Shown here: piece by piece, positions 5,822 through 7,674 of the stretch
Numbering within the stretch: the first letter of the stretch is position 1
How the letters are laid out: every line of letters begins with the position of its first letter
Source of the DNA: Oscillospiraceae bacterium
Lineage (GTDB): Bacteria > Bacillota > Clostridia > Oscillospirales > Oscillospiraceae
Assembly: GCA_017400415.1 (NCBI GenBank)
Contig: JAFPTE010000142.1
Coordinates: 1-7,674 of the forward strand
Length of the DNA: 7,674 nt
Direction of reading: 5' to 3'
The notes under the pieces: generated by a model
The model's database searches: none
What the model saw: the letters and a program-made list of their open reading frames with translations, nothing else
What the model was told of the DNA's origin: nothing
Position numbers and translations under genes: made by a program

Positions 5822-7069
5822 TTACACTTTCAGCAGGAGCTGCTCACGAAAGCCCTCCTCAGTCAGCTCATAGGCCATGTAATAGGTGGCCTTGCCTCTC
5901 ATTGAAAACTGAAAAAACAGCCTGTTTCCCGCATAGCCCAGATAGGACACAGTGAGCCTTGCCGGGTCTATGCCATCGGCCTTCAGGGCCTCCAGGCCAA
6001 GGGGTCCCCGGTACACAGTTTCGTTATCCGTATTCTTGACCAGGATTTCCCGCTGGCCGTCAACCATTCCAAAAGCCAGATACATATCCCCGAAGGGCCA
6101 CGCCGTACCGGTGAAGGTATCTCCGTTGTCCTCAAAGAGGATTATTTCCTCCAGCTCCCCGTCCTTCAGCATATAGAGCCTGTGCTCCTTGGAGCCAAAG
6201 AAAAGGAGATTATTCTCACTGTCCGCAAAGGCCTTACGGTCCCGGGTATCGCTTTTATCTCTTACGGCGCTGTAAACTGTCTCCGGCCGACTGTCTCCGT
6301 CTCTGAACCGGAGAACTTCCACTTTCTTGGCGGTTATAACGTACACCTCTTTTTCCGGGTCCCACTCAGCCTCCGGAGTTGAGGTAATGTGCAGATAAAA
6401 CCCATCGCTGCAGGGGCAGAAATTCAGATTCGGCGAGGTGTATTCATATTCCTGCCGGAACAGGGTACGGACCTCCTGGCCGGGCTCCGGTCCCATGGAA
6501 AACAGATAACCCCGGCTTTTGGGCACTCCCTCATTGACTGTAGCTTCGTCATTCAGGTAATAGATAATTCCGTTATGTATATGCAGCTCATAGCCCCCGG
6601 CAGGCAGGATGAAGGAGTAAGAGCCGTCCGGATTCTTAGCTTTGAAATCCTTTACGGTCTCCCTGCCTGTGCCGTCCGGATCGACGCTAATTACCCCGTC
6701 CCCAGACATAACGTAGATTTTACCATCATAAGCGCTGATGCTCTGGACCACGGGAAAGAAGGCATTGCAGCTTGCATCGTCGTGCATGCAGTCCGGTCTG
6801 CCGCACAGGATGCCTCTGTCCCCGGTTTTTACGTCGCTGTAATACAGAAAGAAGCCCTTATTCACCGTCTTTACCGCAGTATAAAACACCGAATCCCAGT
6901 ATGTGCTGGTGGGCGTCGGGCTGTACTCGAAATGCGCTTCCTCTCCCCGGCCGGGCTCCGGCTCTTCGCCGTTTTCGGAGGAGGCGGAAGGGCTGCAGGC
7001 GCTCAGGAGTACCAGAAAGACCCCTGCCAGCAGCACTGCCGCCCTGCGGGTAAAATTAGATTTATTCAT
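5822..7069 (-). CDS. Exported lipoprotein with C-x4-C-x-H-x4-C motif, probable beta-propeller
   Basis: Counting from the ATG at 7069 this is 415 residues. Residues 1-24 are a lipoprotein signal (N-K-S-N-F-T-R-R, then a hydrophobic stretch) with lipobox L-S-A-C and lipidated Cys25. A disordered acidic/Ser/Pro linker reaches about residue 55. The rest is a series of short strand units (D-G-x-I-Y-V, N-G-I-I-Y-Y, N-L-L-F-F, N-R-L-F-F) like DUF5050-type beta-propellers. Cys89, Cys94, His96 and Cys101 form a compact motif (L-C-G-R-P-D-C-M-H), which I recall from many gut Clostridia lipoproteins and which could bind metal or form disulfides. An upstream in-frame ATG at 7114 is ruled out because it lies before the predicted RNA start; SD GGGAGG at 7076-7081 supports 7069. 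Its third-position base use is visibly less GC-rich than its neighbours', hinting at an accessory gene. Function is not known. Confidence 0.87.
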   Translation of the reverse strand: MNKSNFTRRAAVLLAGVFLVLLSACSPSASSENGEEPEPGRGEEAHFEYSPTPTSTYWDSVFYTAVKTVNKGFFLYYSDVKTGDRGILCGRPDCMHDDASCNAFFPVVQSISAYDGKIYVMSGDGVISVDPDGTGRETVKDFKAKNPDGSYSFILPAGGYELHIHNGIIYYLNDEATVNEGVPKSRGYLFSMGPEPGQEVRTLFRQEYEYTSPNLNFCPCSDGFYLHITSTPEAEWDPEKEVYVITAKKVEVLRFRDGDSRPETVYSAVRDKSDTRDRKAFADSENNLLFFGSKEHRLYMLKDGELEEIILFEDNGDTFTGTAWPFGDMYLAFGMVDGQREILVKNTDNETVYRGPLGLEALKADGIDPARLTVSYLGYAGNRLFFQFSMRGKATYYMAYELTEEGFREQLLLKV

Positions 7070-7075
7070 ATCAGG

Positions 7076-7081
7076 CCTCCC
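7076..7081 (-). promoter_or_regulatory. SD that decides the lipoprotein start
   Basis: GGGAGG on the minus strand is six bases before the ATG at 7069 and lies within the predicted mRNA. This supports the shorter protein with an N-terminal lipoprotein signal. Confidence 0.8.
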
Positions 7082-7099
7082 GACAGTTATTCTTGTTCT

Positions 7100-7138
7100 A
7101 TTATAAATATACATATTAGCTTTGTCAACTATAAATAT
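7100..7138 (-). promoter_or_regulatory. Fully consensus promoter with flanking 9-bp direct repeats
   Basis: On the minus strand a perfect TTGACA (7123-7128), a 17-base spacer and a perfect TATAAT (7100-7105) drive the lipoprotein gene, with RNA start near 7093 and a leader of about 24 bases. The 9-mer ATATTTATA occurs twice in the same direction: at 7130-7138 just upstream of the -35, and at 7102-7110 overlapping the -10. The upstream copy could act as an AT-rich UP element, or the pair as a repressor operator. Confidence 0.88.
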
Positions 7139-7145
7139 AAATTAT

Positions 7146-7171
7146 TGGGGCCCGCCGAAAGGCGGGCCCCA
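7146..7171 (-). terminator. Terminator after purL
   Basis: An 11-bp perfect stem (GGGGCCCGCC core, closed by T:A) with a four-base loop is followed on the minus strand by ATAATTTATATTT. It begins ten bases after the purL stop and lies just upstream of the lipoprotein promoter, insulating the two genes. Confidence 0.88.
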
Positions 7172-7181
7172 GGTGCAGGCT

Positions 7182-7674
7182 TTATTCAAAATATCTTACT
7201 GCGGAGCGGAACAGGCCCATGTCGTAGTCGCCGGGGACGTTTCTGTAAAGCCCGCCCACACGCTCGGAGTGGCCCATCTTGCCGATTATGCGGCCGTCCG
7301 GGGAGCAGATGCCCTCGATGGCCCAGACGGAGCCGTTGGGGTTCCAGTCGATATCCATGGTGGGGGCGCCGGACTCATCCACGTACTGGGTGATTATCCT
7401 GCCGGTGCGGCCCAGCTCCCTGGCCACGTCCTGGGAGGCCAGGAACCGGCCCTCCCCGTGGCTGATGGGCACGGAACAGACCTGGCCCACCTGGCACTCC
7501 ATGAGCCAGGGCGACATGGTGGAGGCCACCCGGGTGCGGACGATGCGGCTCTGGTGGCGGCCGATGGTGTTGAAGGTAAGGGTGGGGCAGTTCTCGTCCG
7601 TGTCGGTGATTTTGCCGAAGGGCACAAGGCCCAGCTTGATAAGGGCCTGGAAGCCGTTGCAGATGCCGCCCATA
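7182..7674 (-). CDS. purL: Phosphoribosylformylglycinamidine synthase, C-terminal glutaminase domain (5' end outside the window)
   Basis: FGAM synthase makes formylglycinamidine ribonucleotide from FGAR, glutamine and ATP in step four of purine synthesis. Only the last 164 codons are visible, and the frame stays open to the right edge. Counting from the Met at 7673, they contain the nucleophile elbow G-I-C-N-G-F-Q (Cys5), P-I-S-H-G-E-G-R-F (69-77), N-P-N-G-S (111-115) and the catalytic pair His135/Glu137 in G-K-M-G-H-S-E-R. All triad residues of a class I amidotransferase are therefore present. The Met at 7673 is internal, because the nucleophile motif normally sits well inside the domain. 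The sequence details fit the clostridial single-chain PurL better than stand-alone PurQ, but the upstream part would decide. A strong terminator follows the stop, so this is the last gene of its transcription unit. Confidence 0.87.
   Translation of the reverse strand, partial: MGGICNGFQALIKLGLVPFGKITDTDENCPTLTFNTIGRHQSRIVRTRVASTMSPWLMECQVGQVCSVPISHGEGRFLASQDVARELGRTGRIITQYVDESGAPTMDIDWNPNGSVWAIEGICSPDGRIIGKMGHSERVGGLYRNVPGDYDMGLFRSAVRYFE

Noticed and set aside
6389..7393. Plus-strand open frame of 334 codons
   Set aside because: It crosses the lipoprotein gene, its promoter and the purL terminator in antisense; no SD or domain.

Overview
The window looks like a piece of a high-GC Firmicutes chromosome. 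My best guess is a Clostridia member of the Oscillospiraceae type, inferred from the strong G/C bias at third codon positions, the purine-rich Shine-Dalgarno (SD) sites, and the families present (clostridial-type PurL, a ROK kinase with the Cys-rich zinc motif, a DUF6873-like protein, a VTC/DUF4956 pair, and a lipoprotein with a C-x4-C-x-H-x4-C motif). It carries eight protein genes. The first and last are cut by the window edges. I see no rRNA, tRNA, CRISPR array, insertion sequence or phage gene.

Layout from left to right. Bases 1-1381 (minus) hold the N-terminal 460 residues of a secreted protein: signal peptide, cohesin-like domain, acidic/proline linker, then Ig-like repeats running off the left edge. 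It has its own promoter at 1489-1518. Bases 1606-2550 (minus) encode a CobW/COG0523-type P-loop protein that has lost its CxCC metal motif and its NKxD guanine motif; a strong terminator follows it. Bases 2610-3548 (minus) encode a ROK sugar kinase, separated from the COG0523 gene by another terminator. Bases 3550-4212 (minus) encode a DUF6873-like protein of probable guanidino-modifying-enzyme fold; its stop codon lies one base before the kinase start, so these two genes are almost certainly co-transcribed.

At 4213-4376 the transcription direction diverges. To the right, 4377-5048 (VTC-domain polyphosphate polymerase-like) and 5066-5752 (DUF4956 membrane protein) form a two-gene plus-strand operon ending in a hairpin at 5778-5812. 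The control region contains an exact TTTAAG-N5-TTTAAG direct repeat placed just upstream of a TATAAT box. This is the spacing used by OmpR/PhoB-type response regulators and is identical to the enterobacterial PmrA box. It is the most intriguing regulatory signal in the window.

Bases 5822-7069 (minus) encode a lipoprotein with a repetitive, probably beta-propeller ectodomain, transcribed from a fully consensus TTGACA-N17-TATAAT promoter flanked by 9-bp direct repeats. Bases 7182-7674 (minus) are the C-terminal glutaminase domain of FGAM synthase (purL), followed by a perfect GC hairpin terminator.

The window does not form one obvious pathway. It is a set of short transcription units: housekeeping purine synthesis, a cell-surface lipoprotein, a putative polyphosphate-polymerase/membrane-partner pair, a sugar kinase with a DUF6873 partner, a degenerate metallochaperone-like GTPase, and a large adhesin- or scaffold-like exported protein. 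The candidate for an under-described system is the VTC-DUF4956 pair with its direct-repeat operator.
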